From the NCBI GenBank assembly GCA_014239955.1, contig JAAZXW010000003.1, positions 1 to 51,916 of the forward strand: a stretch of 51,916 nucleotides of DNA, in the 5' to 3' direction. The stretch is from Methanobacteriota archaeon (lineage in GTDB: Archaea > Thermoplasmatota > Poseidoniia > Poseidoniales > Thalassarchaeaceae). Of the stretch, positions 42,052 to 51,221 are shown piece by piece. Position numbers and translations under genes: made by a program. The notes under the pieces were generated by a model, which was given only the letters and a program-made list of their open reading frames with translations, did not search any database and was not told the origin of the DNA. How positions within the stretch are numbered: position 1 is the stretch's first letter; each line of letters starts with the position of its first letter.

Positions 42052-44958
42052 TTGGCTTCAAGACCTGTTGCACAATGGAGTTGCCGAGGGGGTGTAGCAA
42101 TCTTTGGAGAGGTCAATATTCCATTCTGGTCTGAGTCAGGCCACGTTTGCAAGAAATGTTCGGTGACCGGAGCAAGATTCTGGACGAGGGACGAAAGAAG
42201 AGAGACCTGTGGCGACAGTACCGAGGATCCATACACATTCATAGGAAAACCGATAATCTCTGGTTACTCGATGAGAGGTAAGGAACTGAAGGATGCAATG
42301 CGGGAGAAGTTCCAAGATTTCTTCGAACAGAGAGGCCACACTAAAATCACCCCATACCCGGTAGTAGCGAGGTGGAGGGACGATATCCACCTAACAATAG
42401 CAAGTATTGCCGTCTTCCAGCCCCATGTGACCAGCGGACTTGTCCCACCTCCCGCGAATCCCCTGGTAATTAGCCAACCTTGTATTAGGCTAACCGACGT
42501 GGCCGCCGTGGGAAGATCGGGGAGGCACCTATCTACTTTCGAGATGATGGCCCACCATTCTTTCAACAAGCCCAAGGATGATGATGTGGTCTATTGGATC
42601 GACCAATGCGTCAGGTATTGTGACGATATGCTCATAGGGACATTTGGGATTAGTCCGATGGAGCTGACTTATGTTGAGAACCCTTGGTCCGGTGGGGGGA
42701 ATGCAGGACCAGCGTTGGAAGTTATAGTTGGGGGGTTGGAACTGGCCACACTAGTTTTCATGAACCTCGAGGAACACGAAGAAGGTGACACCGAGATCAA
42801 AGGACTCAGATACCGGGAGATGGGCCTGCAGATTATTGATACCGGTTATGGTTTAGAGAGATTCTGTTGGGCGGCTGCTGGCACTCCGACAATCTATGAT
42901 GCAATATATCCGGAGTCTGTTGATTGGCTGAAAGATCTGGTTGGATTCGAGGGAGTGGTGGCTGGCCTCGGACTCTCGGTGGACACCGACTTGCTTCTCG
43001 GAGAACTATCACGATTAGCAGGGATTCTCAACATCGATGTTGGGACTGACGTAGAGTCCCTATTCCTAAAGTTGTCCGAGAGGCTCCAAGACTCAGGTCT
43101 GAAAATCTCAAGCGCGGAGCTCAAGCGCCTCACTGAACCACTATCAAGCATCTATGCCATCCCAGATCATATGCATGCAATATGCAACATGTTGGGGGAC
43201 GGATTAGTCCCAAGCAACTCCAAGGCCGGCTATTTGGTTCGCATGCTAGCAAGAAGAGTCTGCCGAATGAAGGACGAATTGGGACTCGAAGTCTCACTTT
43301 CCGAACTTGGTTCTCACCACATGGAAGTGCATCTCGATTTTACCAATTTCACTCAATCTAATGAAGGCGTCATGCATATCTTGGATATCGAGGAAATGAG
43401 ATACTACGAAATGCTCAGAAAGGGCGAAGCAGCCGTCAAGACCGCTCTAAGGGATTTGCCAAAAGACTCTACCGATGTTCCTGATGAGACTCTCTTCCGT
43501 CTTTCCGAGGAACGGGGTTTGAACCCAGAAATGGTAATCTCAATAGCCAATCTATCTGGCTGGACAGACTTGGGAATCAGAGTCGGCTTCGCTGCAGATA
43601 TGGCCTCAAGAAACGCAGAAAGAACCAAAGCCGCGGCCAAAGAAAGAAAACGGACCAGTATTTTCTCCTCCGAAGCCTTCCCAGAAACATCCATGGACTA
43701 TTATTCAGATGCCAGCCGCACCTCTTTCGAAGCAACGGTTCTCGGTTGTGATAGACTTTCTGAATCACAATTAATTTCACTGAAGTTGTCTAACGAGGTC
43801 AGTAATACACCAACTCACTACGTGGTCCTTGATCGGACTCTATTCTACCCCGAGGGCGGGGGTCAATTAGGAGATCAAGGTTCTCTGGGAGATGTAATTG
43901 TCGTTGACACAAGGGTGGAAAACGGGATTATCTACCATCTAACAGAAGGTTCGCTACCTATGGGTGAAATTTCTGGCGTTGTTAGTTGGGAAAGACGAAG
44001 GCAACTGATGGATCATCACACTGCTGTACATGTTGTCGGAGGGAGTGCCAGGGCACTCCTAGGGCCCCATATTTGGCAGGCAGGATCAAACAAAGGTGCC
44101 CGCTACGCTAGGATTGACCTCACGCACCACTCCAGACTCTCTAGGGATGATCTGAACCGCATCGAGGATCATTCAAATGAGGTTATTGCAGCAAATACTG
44201 CAGTAGAAAAACTCGTAATGTCACGAGCTGAAGCGGACGAAGTATACGGTTTCGAGTTGTATCAGGGGGGCCCTCCAAAAAATAGTGAGATCCGAGTAAT
44301 TAGAATCGGTGATCACGACGTCCAAGCCTGTGGGGGCACGCATCACGACAACGTGGGCAATATTGGCGAGTTACGCATCATTCGCTCCAGTCAAGTCCAA
44401 GACGGGGTGGAGCGTCTGCAAATCGTGGCAGGCGAGACGGCACGAGAGCACGCAAGAATGCAGGAGCGACTATTGAAAGAATCGAGCGAGGTCCTTGGAG
44501 TTTCTTCCGAAGACCTCCCAGCCGCCGTTTCGCGTTTCTTCGATGAGTGGAAAACACAACAGAAGAAGATCGACTCACTAGAGGCAGAAATCGTCAGACT
44601 AAGGACCAGTGGAGGCGGTGATGGAGCAGTTGAGAGAGATGGAATTCGTTATGCGGTTATGGAGGTCAAGGGAGACATGAAGGCAATGATGGCTATGCTT
44701 GGCGAACTAACTAGGGACCCTTCCAAACCAACTCTTGCAGTCCTCGGCACACGGGATGACGGTGGAAAGATCATCGTAGCCAGTACAGAAGGAACGCATG
44801 CAGCAGAGATCCACAATGCGGCCGAAATACTCAATTCAATTTCTGCCCATATCGATGGTGGGGGGGGAGGGAGCCCAACAATGGCCCAGGGCGGGGGTTC
44901 CAAATCCGATGGAATCCCTGATGCTCTCGAATCTGCCCGTCAATTGCTAGGGTTGTGA
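42052..44958 (+). CDS. alaS: Alanyl-tRNA synthetase (archaeal type)
   Basis: Up to 968 residues. It charges tRNA-Ala and edits mischarged Ser/Gly. The archaeal N-terminal zinc-like element 'CKKCSVTGARFWTRDERRETCGD' is followed by 'ITPYPVVARWRDDIHLTIASIA', 'ISQPCIRLTDVAAVGRSGRHLSTFEMMAHHSFN' and 'PWSGGGNAGPALEVIVGGLE'. The editing domain has 'MDHHTAVHVVG' and 'ACGGTHHDNVGN', and the C-Ala domain ends 'GGSPTMAQGGG'. The start is unresolved. TTG 42052 is the only canonical in-frame start before the domain. It has no ribosome site, while a strong GGAGAGGT at 42106-42113 sits 4 nt before a non-canonical ATT at 42118; homology extends slightly upstream of that ATT. Confidence 0.94.
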   Translation: MASRPVAQWSCRGGVAIFGEVNIPFWSESGHVCKKCSVTGARFWTRDERRETCGDSTEDPYTFIGKPIISGYSMRGKELKDAMREKFQDFFEQRGHTKITPYPVVARWRDDIHLTIASIAVFQPHVTSGLVPPPANPLVISQPCIRLTDVAAVGRSGRHLSTFEMMAHHSFNKPKDDDVVYWIDQCVRYCDDMLIGTFGISPMELTYVENPWSGGGNAGPALEVIVGGLELATLVFMNLEEHEEGDTEIKGLRYREMGLQIIDTGYGLERFCWAAAGTPTIYDAIYPESVDWLKDLVGFEGVVAGLGLSVDTDLLLGELSRLAGILNIDVGTDVESLFLKLSERLQDSGLKISSAELKRLTEPLSSIYAIPDHMHAICNMLGDGLVPSNSKAGYLVRMLARRVCRMKDELGLEVSLSELGSHHMEVHLDFTNFTQSNEGVMHILDIEEMRYYEMLRKGEAAVKTALRDLPKDSTDVPDETLFRLSEERGLNPEMVISIANLSGWTDLGIRVGFAADMASRNAERTKAAAKERKRTSIFSSEAFPETSMDYYSDASRTSFEATVLGCDRLSESQLISLKLSNEVSNTPTHYVVLDRTLFYPEGGGQLGDQGSLGDVIVVDTRVENGIIYHLTEGSLPMGEISGVVSWERRRQLMDHHTAVHVVGGSARALLGPHIWQAGSNKGARYARIDLTHHSRLSRDDLNRIEDHSNEVIAANTAVEKLVMSRAEADEVYGFELYQGGPPKNSEIRVIRIGDHDVQACGGTHHDNVGNIGELRIIRSSQVQDGVERLQIVAGETAREHARMQERLLKESSEVLGVSSEDLPAAVSRFFDEWKTQQKKIDSLEAEIVRLRTSGGGDGAVERDGIRYAVMEVKGDMKAMMAMLGELTRDPSKPTLAVLGTRDDGGKIIVASTEGTHAAEIHNAAEILNSISAHIDGGGGGSPTMAQGGGSKSDGIPDALESARQLLGL

Positions 44959-44962
44959 GGAA

Positions 44963-46168
44963 GTGAGGGATCCAGTCAACGTCTCCAAGCGCGCTTCCTC
45001 AATCGAGTACGCGATTAGAGACGTTGTCGTCCCGGCGATGGAACTAGAGAAACAGGGCCATGAAATAATTCGCCTGAATATAGGCGACCCCCTAGCATAC
45101 AAGGGCCTCCAAACTCCAGAACACATGATTTCTGCTTACAAGAATGCACTCGACTCCCAAGAAAACGGGTATGGCCCTTCCTATGGGATTCCTTCCCTAC
45201 GTCAGGCAATAGCAAACACAGAGTCACGAAAGGGGTGGGGATGCACAGAGGAAGATGTTTACGTTACCCATGGGGTGACCGAGGCCTTGCAGATTATTTT
45301 CGCAGCATTCCTAGAGCCAGGAGACACGGTCCTTGCGCCGGGACCTCATTATCCCCCCTACATGGCATACCCGCAGATGTACGGAGCGAAGACAATCGAG
45401 TATAAGCTAGACTCGGATGACCGCTGGCATATAGACTTCGACGATATTCGCTCAAAGATGGATGAAACGGTCAGACTCTTGGTCCTAATTAACCCGAACA
45501 ATCCGACGGGGAACGTCCTCCTTTCTTCTGAAATAGATTCGTTAATTGAAATCGCTAGCGGTTTTCCGAATTGCACAATTATCTCTGACGAGATTTACGA
45601 CGGGCTAGATTTCTCAGGAAATTTCGTATCACTCGCATCGAGATCCAACGATGTTCCAGTAATCACCCTAAACGGGGTCTCGAAGGTCTATTTCGCCCCT
45701 GGATGGAGGATAGGGTACATGGCATGGCACGATCCCAAGGGTGTGCTGACTAGAGTCAGAGATGGGGTCGAGAGGTTGCTCCGAAGTCGCCTTTGCGCCT
45801 CAACTCCTGCTCAGCACGGTTTTCTCGCCGGCCTTATCGGGGATCAAAGTTGGTTGTCTGGGCATCGAGAACTGATTAGAAAAAGACTTGATTACTCATT
45901 GAGCCGTATCGATTCGATTGATGGCATCGAATGCCAGCCCCCCGGGGGTGCATTCTACCTGTTCGTGCGGATTACTGATCCATCTCTGTCAGTGGATGAC
46001 AAGAAGTTCGTCTTGGACCTCCTTCACAAGAAGCATGTTTTACTCGTTCACGGATCTGGTTTCTCTCCCGAAATGGGCAAAGGGCACTTCAGAATGGTAT
46101 GCTTGCCGGAAGTGGAATTGCTATCCGAGGCATTCGACAGGATCGATGCCTTTCTGAAGGGTGAATGA
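44963..46168 (+). CDS. Class I/II PLP aminotransferase (alanine/aspartate aminotransferase type)
   Basis: 401 residues from GTG 44963, only 4 nt after the alaS stop. Fold type I motifs: 'LNIGDPLAYKGLQTP', 'ENGYGPSYGIPSLRQAIA', 'VTHGVTEALQIIFAAFL', 'LINPNNPTGNVL', 'IISDEIYDGLDF', PLP lysine in 'LNGVSKVYFAPGWRIGYMAW', and C-terminal 'FRMVCLPEVE'. Such enzymes interconvert alanine or aspartate with their 2-oxo acids. Co-transcription with alaS suggests alanine metabolism (an AlaT-like role), but the amino acid specificity cannot be read from sequence. It is about the family's usual 380-410 residues. Confidence 0.92.
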   Translation: MRDPVNVSKRASSIEYAIRDVVVPAMELEKQGHEIIRLNIGDPLAYKGLQTPEHMISAYKNALDSQENGYGPSYGIPSLRQAIANTESRKGWGCTEEDVYVTHGVTEALQIIFAAFLEPGDTVLAPGPHYPPYMAYPQMYGAKTIEYKLDSDDRWHIDFDDIRSKMDETVRLLVLINPNNPTGNVLLSSEIDSLIEIASGFPNCTIISDEIYDGLDFSGNFVSLASRSNDVPVITLNGVSKVYFAPGWRIGYMAWHDPKGVLTRVRDGVERLLRSRLCASTPAQHGFLAGLIGDQSWLSGHRELIRKRLDYSLSRIDSIDGIECQPPGGAFYLFVRITDPSLSVDDKKFVLDLLHKKHVLLVHGSGFSPEMGKGHFRMVCLPEVELLSEAFDRIDAFLKGE

Positions 46169-46169
46169 C

Positions 46170-46184
46170 TAATTTTTACTCTTC
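46170..46184 (+). terminator. Possible T-rich archaeal terminator after the aminotransferase
   Basis: Immediately after the stop, 'TAATTTTTACTCTTCT' is T-rich, the pattern of archaeal intrinsic termination. One of very few inter-operon spaces here that could hold such a signal. Weak evidence. Confidence 0.3.
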
Positions 46185-46230
46185 TGGATGCCAAATCTCC
46201 AAAATACCAGCAGTCAATCGCCGTGAATCA

Positions 46231-46236
46231 TTATAG
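46231..46236 (+). promoter_or_regulatory. TATA-like box for the TSP3-repeat protein gene
   Basis: TTATAG lies 49 nt before ATG 46285. A start near 46259 leaves a ~26-nt leader with GGGAGG at 46270-46275 as ribosome site, 9 nt from the ATG. Confidence 0.45.
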
Positions 46237-46284
46237 CCGAACCCAAGTTGCATGAAACGCCCTCTACGAGGGAGGCGTGTTTGA

Positions 46285-49200
46285 ATGGCCTTGACCCACA
46301 ATCAATATGCCGTCGCCGCCATAACCGCAACACTGTGTTTGGCCGGACTATACACGGTAGTAGGGGCTGGACTTTCTAGCACAGACCGAGGAGGTTTCGA
46401 ATCAGCTATAGAGGATTTAGAACTGAATCCGGGCAACCAGAGGGAGTGCCCCCCGGAGATCCCCACAATAGGTTGTGACTGGGACGGGGATGGAATTGCA
46501 GATCGTATGGAAAGTACTCTGTACGGGACAAATTGGCAGGAAGCAGACACCGATGGCGATGGCCTAGACGATGGATGGGAAATTGAGAATGGCCTTGACC
46601 CTCTGGACACGGGGCAGCCTTGTATCACAATCGGCGAGGGTCTCTCCGAGGTCGAATGCGAGGACATCCCAGTGGCCTCGGTGGATACGGAGAGGGAAAC
46701 CGGGGAGCAGAACGAGACATTCCCCAATCCGGACAACGGGCCACTAGGTGACCCCGACAGGGATGGGCTGACAAATCTGGATGAGGCAGAGTTGGGCACA
46801 AATCCCCGCCTAAAGGATACTGATGGGGACGGCCTGAACGATCGCTGGGAGTCTAAACATACGCACGAGATTACCACCCCATCTGGAATAGTTACGCTTC
46901 TAGACCCACTTGATGGAAATTGGAATTGCCCACTCCTAACTCCATCAATGCAGGCTGAAATAAAACTAGACATTGGCGACGATTTGTGGGAGGAGATGGG
47001 ATCTCAGTTTGGACACTCTTGTGATGCCATTTTGGATTTGGAACTACCAGAGCCGGACACCCTGAGAAACTTCGTGGAGGAGAAATATGACACAAACCCT
47101 AGAGATTCCGATAGCGATGGAGATTTGATTGATGATCTGGTGGAGATATCGACTCATCTGGTGGATCTGGAATCTTTCTGCGGCCGTCCCACCTTTGGAA
47201 CTCTTACCCTACCCGCTCCTCACATCCGTGCATTTGCTTCCGAAATACAGTTCACAGCTCAGAACCTCCCAAACGGGGGGATTCATACCACGCTTCAGAA
47301 GAAGAGCCCATTGGATAACCCCAACTGGTTCAATGAGGATATGGACGGCGATGGTAGGCTTAACGGACCTGGGGATTGGGATACCGATGGCGATGGGATG
47401 CCGGATGGTTTCGAGTTCTGCTATTCTTTCGATTCCGATTACAACTGGTTCCTAAATCCAGCAAACTCTACTGACGCTTATGGGGATGCTGACGGTGACG
47501 GGCTGAATAACGTAGAGGAGTTTTCAGTTTCTTACGACTGGGGGCCTTCTAACTTCACTGACCCACTAGACCCAGATACCGATCAAGATGGCATGCCTGA
47601 TGGTTGGGAGTTTCAAAGCGGAATCCACCCGAACGATGGTAGCAATGCTGATGAAGACCCCGATTTCGATGGATATGACGCTGACAACGATGGCGCAGTA
47701 ACATACAAGGATATGATTGGCGCAACTACAATTGAGAGGATTGATGTCGTTCCCGGGGAATATGTTCAGGCAAATCAGACAGTTCTCTGGGTTCGAACAG
47801 TTGTGGATAGCAACTACATCAATATCCCAGTGAAGACGGATACCTCCGGTTGGGTCTACCACATCAATGTCGAGCTCGATGAAGAGGTGAAAAGTCGACT
47901 CCAGTCACTGGTTACTGTGGTCGAGCAGCACGAGAGATTCACAAATCTGGATGAGTATAATGCAAGGGATCGGGACGGCGACGGTGTTGTCGATGGGAGA
48001 TCGACTGACCCATTAGTCCCCGACACCGATGCAGACGGACTCATTGATGGAATAGAGGTGATAGGATGGAAGATTCGCATTGTTGACTTTGGAGTTAGAG
48101 AAGTCATTGTCAGGTCAGATCCCGGTGTTTTTGATACCGATAGAGACGGGCTGTCTGACGCTGTTGAGTTCTACGAGACATTCACAAACGCCACAGACAA
48201 GGATACTGATAACGATGGCCTGGAAGACTACAGGGAGGCTGTCGACGGGCACCCTTGGTACGACAATGGAACTTTGGTCTACTACTTCACCAACGCCTCT
48301 GCGTTTGATACTGACAACGACGGACTCGAGGACGGAGAAGAGGTCGTCGACGGCCTCGACCTGTACATCACCCATGGCAATAATGCCGATACCGACGGAG
48401 ACGGCCTGAATGACGGCAGTGAAGTCCTATTTGTTCCTCGGCCATGGCAGAGCGCCACAAACCCGCTTCTCAATGACACGGATGATGATGGGCAGCCCGA
48501 TGGTTGGGAGATGCAGGTATTCTCGGTCCAAGAAAATACTAACAGCCACAGCCTTTGGATCTCTGCTACCAATTGGCTCCCTCCCGGTTGCGAATCAATG
48601 ATTGAATGCGGAAAGGGGCCCGGTGGGTGGATTTGGATTAACTACGTCTCAGGCTTCGACTCTTCTGGCGATAGGAACGATGACGGGGTTTTAGATCCAC
48701 AATACTTCTTGCATGAGATGAACCTGTCCGGGTTCTCAATCCCCGATGAGGGCAGATGGGCACTAGATCCCTCATTCGGCTCCCCAGTAGATTCAATATT
48801 CGACATAGACAATGACACTCTGCAGAACTCCCTGGAGGCTCCAGATAGGTGGGACACCAATCCCGTGGACGATGACTCCGACGGGGACAGGCTACCCGAT
48901 GGTTGGGAGGTCAGTTATTCCGAAGAGGCCATCGAACTAGGGCTTGTCGATAACAATACGCTGAACGCACTCGGTTCTAGGGGGCCAATGGACCCGAGGA
49001 TGCCAGACTCAGATCTTGACGGGATTAATGACGGCAGTGAGGACCTGGATAATGATGGCCTCAACAGGACTAATCTGATGTATCGATACTGCCCTGGGTG
49101 GGATGACCCCCAAGATTTCGAGTGCCACATAGACCCCTCTTCCAGTGCCGGCTCCCTTTTCTATGATGACCTAGAGAATTACACAAACTTCGAAGAGTAC

Positions 49201-49467
49201 CAGAATGGGACTAGCCCCATCAAAAACGACACTGATGGGGATAAGTGGAACGATGGTTCGGAGGTTTTCCACCAAGACCAGGATAACGATGGCATGTGGG
49301 CTGGATGGGAGTACTATTTTGGATACGATCCGTTCGATGCGTCCGATTCACTGATTGACTCTGATGGCGATGGATTTGTGAATAAGTGCGAGAGCAAGTG
49401 GAACACCAACCCCAAGGACCCCACTAGTTTCCCAGGCCAAGGTGAGCTCTGCAATAACTACGATTAA
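46285..49467 (+). CDS. Secreted/anchored thrombospondin type-3-repeat calcium-binding protein (1060 aa)
   Basis: An N-terminal signal or anchor (~9-30, '[21 protein letters not shown]') is followed by many acidic calcium-binding TSP3 repeats of the form D-x-D-G-D-G-L-x-D-x-x-E ('[19 protein letters not shown]', '[14 protein letters not shown]', '[16 protein letters not shown]', '[15 protein letters not shown]'), spread over residues ~65-1050. Linking stretches are less acidic and Cys-containing. Unlike the neighbours at 15226 and 32393, it has no C-terminal TM, so it is either held by its N-terminal segment or released. A stalk-like or Ca-dependent surface structural role is inferred from the repeat family. 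Its TAA overlaps the convergent guaC stop by 4 nt. The GGGAGG ribosome site supports the start. Confidence 0.88.
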   Translation: MALTHNQYAVAAITATLCLAGLYTVVGAGLSSTDRGGFESAIEDLELNPGNQRECPPEIPTIGCDWDGDGIADRMESTLYGTNWQEADTDGDGLDDGWEIENGLDPLDTGQPCITIGEGLSEVECEDIPVASVDTERETGEQNETFPNPDNGPLGDPDRDGLTNLDEAELGTNPRLKDTDGDGLNDRWESKHTHEITTPSGIVTLLDPLDGNWNCPLLTPSMQAEIKLDIGDDLWEEMGSQFGHSCDAILDLELPEPDTLRNFVEEKYDTNPRDSDSDGDLIDDLVEISTHLVDLESFCGRPTFGTLTLPAPHIRAFASEIQFTAQNLPNGGIHTTLQKKSPLDNPNWFNEDMDGDGRLNGPGDWDTDGDGMPDGFEFCYSFDSDYNWFLNPANSTDAYGDADGDGLNNVEEFSVSYDWGPSNFTDPLDPDTDQDGMPDGWEFQSGIHPNDGSNADEDPDFDGYDADNDGAVTYKDMIGATTIERIDVVPGEYVQANQTVLWVRTVVDSNYINIPVKTDTSGWVYHINVELDEEVKSRLQSLVTVVEQHERFTNLDEYNARDRDGDGVVDGRSTDPLVPDTDADGLIDGIEVIGWKIRIVDFGVREVIVRSDPGVFDTDRDGLSDAVEFYETFTNATDKDTDNDGLEDYREAVDGHPWYDNGTLVYYFTNASAFDTDNDGLEDGEEVVDGLDLYITHGNNADTDGDGLNDGSEVLFVPRPWQSATNPLLNDTDDDGQPDGWEMQVFSVQENTNSHSLWISATNWLPPGCESMIECGKGPGGWIWINYVSGFDSSGDRNDDGVLDPQYFLHEMNLSGFSIPDEGRWALDPSFGSPVDSIFDIDNDTLQNSLEAPDRWDTNPVDDDSDGDRLPDGWEVSYSEEAIELGLVDNNTLNALGSRGPMDPRMPDSDLDGINDGSEDLDNDGLNRTNLMYRYCPGWDDPQDFECHIDPSSSAGSLFYDDLENYTNFEEYQNGTSPIKNDTDGDKWNDGSEVFHQDQDNDGMWAGWEYYFGYDPFDASDSLIDSDGDGFVNKCESKWNTNPKDPTSFPGQGELCNNYD

Positions 49468-50513
49468 TCGACGTTGAACCTCTGGAACACTTCATTTGTC
49501 GTCATACTGACACGGATGAAAGTAGTGCATTTGGGGAGATCTTTGATTCTCCTAGCCCCAACGTACGAGCAAGCAGATCTAAGGCCTCCCAGAATTGACT
49601 GGATGGTGACTTCAAGAGACCCTCGATAGGGGACTCTAACCTCCTTTCCTTCTGGAGCCCTGTGGCTAGCAATTTCCCCATAGTGAGCCTCCATCGCCTT
49701 TGCCGATGACATCCCATAGAATGACTTGTATTGCTTACCATCTTCACCATCAATTCTCTCCCCCCCAGATTCGTCGTGACCTGCTAGCATCCCCCCAAGC
49801 ATCACAAAGTCAGCCCCGGCGGCGAATGCCTTGGATATGTCTCCAGGGGAAGAGCACCCCCCATCCGACATCACATGCCCGTTGAGGCCGTGCGCAGCAT
49901 CGGCGCACTCAGAGATTGCCGATAACTGTGGGTATCCAACGCCAGCAACCTTTCTAGTCGTGCATACCGAACCAGGTCCGATACCGACCTTCACTATGTC
50001 AGCTCCAGCTAGAATCAGGGCTTCAGTCATCTCCCTCGTCGCAACATTACCAGCAATGATGATTTTGTCAACGAACTCTTTCCTGACCTTCATGACGAAC
50101 TGGAGGAAGACTTCTCGATACCCATTCGCAACGTCAATACAAATCATCTTCAGACTCTTGTCGGTAGCCATCTTCCTCTTTAGTAGGTCAAAACTATCGT
50201 CCGTTGAACCACAGGTAACCGCTATGCAACCGGGATCTACTCCAACCCCCCATGCCTCCGAGAATTCTCTAGTGGAGTAGAATTTCTGTGTGCAAGTTAT
50301 CATCTTGTGGCCTTGAAGCACCTTGGCAATCGAAAATAGTCCTGTAGTGTCCATGTTCGCAGCAACTATGGGAATTCCAACCCATGTCTCCTTTGTATGT
50401 CTGAACTTGAACTCCCTTACTAGGTCCACATCTGATCTTGAGACCAGTGTGCTTCTCTTTGGACGAATAAGGACATCATCGAAAGTAAGTTTCAGATCAC
50501 GCTCTATTCGCAT
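49464..50513 (-). CDS. guaC: GMP reductase (GuaC, E. coli/eukaryote type)
   Basis: 349 residues, against 347 in E. coli. Converts GMP to IMP with NADPH, releasing ammonia. Near-identical landmarks: '[23 protein letters not shown]', 'VAANMDTTG', '[11 protein letters not shown]', '[19 protein letters not shown]' with catalytic Cys184 and the downstream Thr-Arg, '[15 protein letters not shown]', '[16 protein letters not shown]', '[12 protein letters not shown]' and the C-terminal '[18 protein letters not shown]'. It lacks the CBS pair of IMP dehydrogenase, so it is reductase, not dehydrogenase. The closeness to bacterial/eukaryotic GuaC suggests horizontal acquisition. A GTG/CAT context at 50513 starts the protein, and the upstream ~170 nt contains a strongly structured element. 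Confidence 0.95.
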   Translation of the reverse strand: MRIERDLKLTFDDVLIRPKRSTLVSRSDVDLVREFKFRHTKETWVGIPIVAANMDTTGLFSIAKVLQGHKMITCTQKFYSTREFSEAWGVGVDPGCIAVTCGSTDDSFDLLKRKMATDKSLKMICIDVANGYREVFLQFVMKVRKEFVDKIIIAGNVATREMTEALILAGADIVKVGIGPGSVCTTRKVAGVGYPQLSAISECADAAHGLNGHVMSDGGCSSPGDISKAFAAGADFVMLGGMLAGHDESGGERIDGEDGKQYKSFYGMSSAKAMEAHYGEIASHRAPEGKEVRVPYRGSLEVTIQSILGGLRSACSYVGARRIKDLPKCTTFIRVSMTTNEVFQRFNVD

Positions 50514-50576
50514 ATGACCTTACTACTCCAATGAAGGGGGACTTATGACTGTAATCGTCATTTCTACAATTTGGTG

Positions 50577-50659
50577 CTCGTGCCGGGAGATGAGCCCGTT
50601 TCCACCGGAAACGAAGGGTTCAGACACGAGGATTCGCCGATTCAATGGGTACCGAATCC
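50577..50659 (-). ncRNA. Strongly structured intergenic element upstream of guaC (candidate leader RNA or small RNA)
   Basis: Nested perfect or near-perfect complements: CTCGTG (50577-50582) with CACGAG (50625-50630); GAGCCC (50592-50597) with GGGTTC (50616-50621, one G-U); CGTTTCC (50597-50603) with GGAAACG (50607-50613) around a 3-nt loop, leaving a GAA-type 3-nt bulge; and, adjoining, GGATTCG (50630-50636) with CGAATCC (50653-50659). It lies in the 171-nt gap between the guaC start and the stop of a small membrane protein gene, all on the minus strand, where it would be in the guaC 5' leader. The strand is assigned by context only, and no family is recognised. Confidence 0.4.
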
Positions 50660-50684
50660 ATGCAGGCTCAAGGTGGCTCAATCG

Positions 50685-50888
50685 TCAGGCCGCACCAAGC
50701 AACCTCGGAATTTCTCCGACGATGGAGAGAACCTCACGGAAAGAATCGCCGAACAGCATATCCATGAACTTGATGAGGACCAGGACGAGGAGGATCACGC
50801 CAAAGAGCAAAATCAAGGAAGATGCCAATGCCCTTGGGAAATCTCTACGGAAATCGAAATCGTCCTCAACTTCTTCACTATCCCCCAT
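50685..50888 (-). CDS. Small single-TM membrane protein (67 aa)
   Basis: From ATG 50888: an acidic, then mixed-charge N-terminus (MGDSEEVEDDFDFRRDFPRA), one strong TM of ~22 residues (SSLILLFGVILLVLVLIKFM), and a short C-terminal amphipathic stretch (FREVLSIVGEIPRLLG). No family is recognised. The TM on this strand is convincing, while the overlapping readings on the opposite strand are low-complexity and lack any such feature. Longer readings to 50975 are possible but unlikely. Its 3' end is 26 nt from the structured element ahead of guaC. Confidence 0.6.
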   Translation of the reverse strand: MGDSEEVEDDFDFRRDFPRALASSLILLFGVILLVLVLIKFMDMLFGDSFREVLSIVGEIPRLLGAA

Positions 50889-51221
50889 GAATTCAGATGG
50901 GGGTGCATGGCTTGAATGTAACGAGGTCCATCGTGCCCCCTCAAAGGGTCCCCCTCTGACCAGTGGGCGCCTCATAGGGTACCCTCTGAGTCAATCCTCG
51001 TGGGTTCGGACCCACTAGGATTCGTTCCGGGATACTGTACCATAGTTCCTAGGAACCTCAGTGTCAGATTCCATAGATCGAAGGGATTTCAGTGGGACGA
51101 ACTAGACGCTAGACTCAGTACTGACTCACTGAATGCCCATTGTACAGTCATAAGAAATACAGAGGGGGGTTTTGGATAGTCCCCTCAAACACATCTTGTT
51201 CGATTAGTCGGTAATACAAAC
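50889..51221. other. 333-nt gap with hairpins and palindromes but no gene
   Basis: No credible coding region. Structural features seen: a 30-nt hairpin at 50993-51022 (AATCCT/AGGATT outer, GTGGGT/ACCCAC inner, TCGG loop, one mismatch); a perfect 12-bp palindrome GTTCCTAGGAAC at 51045-51056; a 10-bp palindrome TCAGTACTGA at 51115-51124 flanked by GACTC copies; and GAGGGG/CCCCTC at 51162-51186, located just 3' of the minus-strand gene at 51222 and possibly a terminator stem. No CRISPR, tRNA or IS signature was found. Confidence 0.5.
50993..51022. repeat. 12-bp inverted repeat (hairpin, GC-rich, TCGG loop)
   Basis: AATCCT-C-GTGGGT-TCGG-ACCCAC-T-AGGATT: six plus six pairs with a single C/T mismatch. 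Such stability in a gene-free gap suggests an RNA hairpin or protein-binding site; orientation is undecided. Confidence 0.5.

Noticed and set aside
42000-42242. 81-codon N-terminal extension of rtcB
   Set aside because: Would overlap the conserved archaeal AlaRS N-terminal element on the other strand; RtcB length without it is normal.
46302-46973. Long (223 codon) reading frame antisense to the TSP3 protein
   Set aside because: Composition is a mirror of the Asp/Gly-rich repeats (Ser/Pro/Val-rich, no domain) and it sits in the middle of a well-supported gene; it is a shadow.
46480-49430. Apparent direct repeats of GATGG/GACGG type, considered as CRISPR or microsatellite
   Set aside because: They encode the Asp-Gly-Asp-Gly repeats of TSP3 domains; spacing is irregular and there are no spacers of uniform length.
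50545-51018. 157-codon and 114-codon plus-strand frames over the small membrane protein and guaC upstream region
   Set aside because: Low-complexity, Arg/Ser/Pro-rich or charge-rich shadow sequences without signal or domain; the minus-strand TM protein is the better gene.
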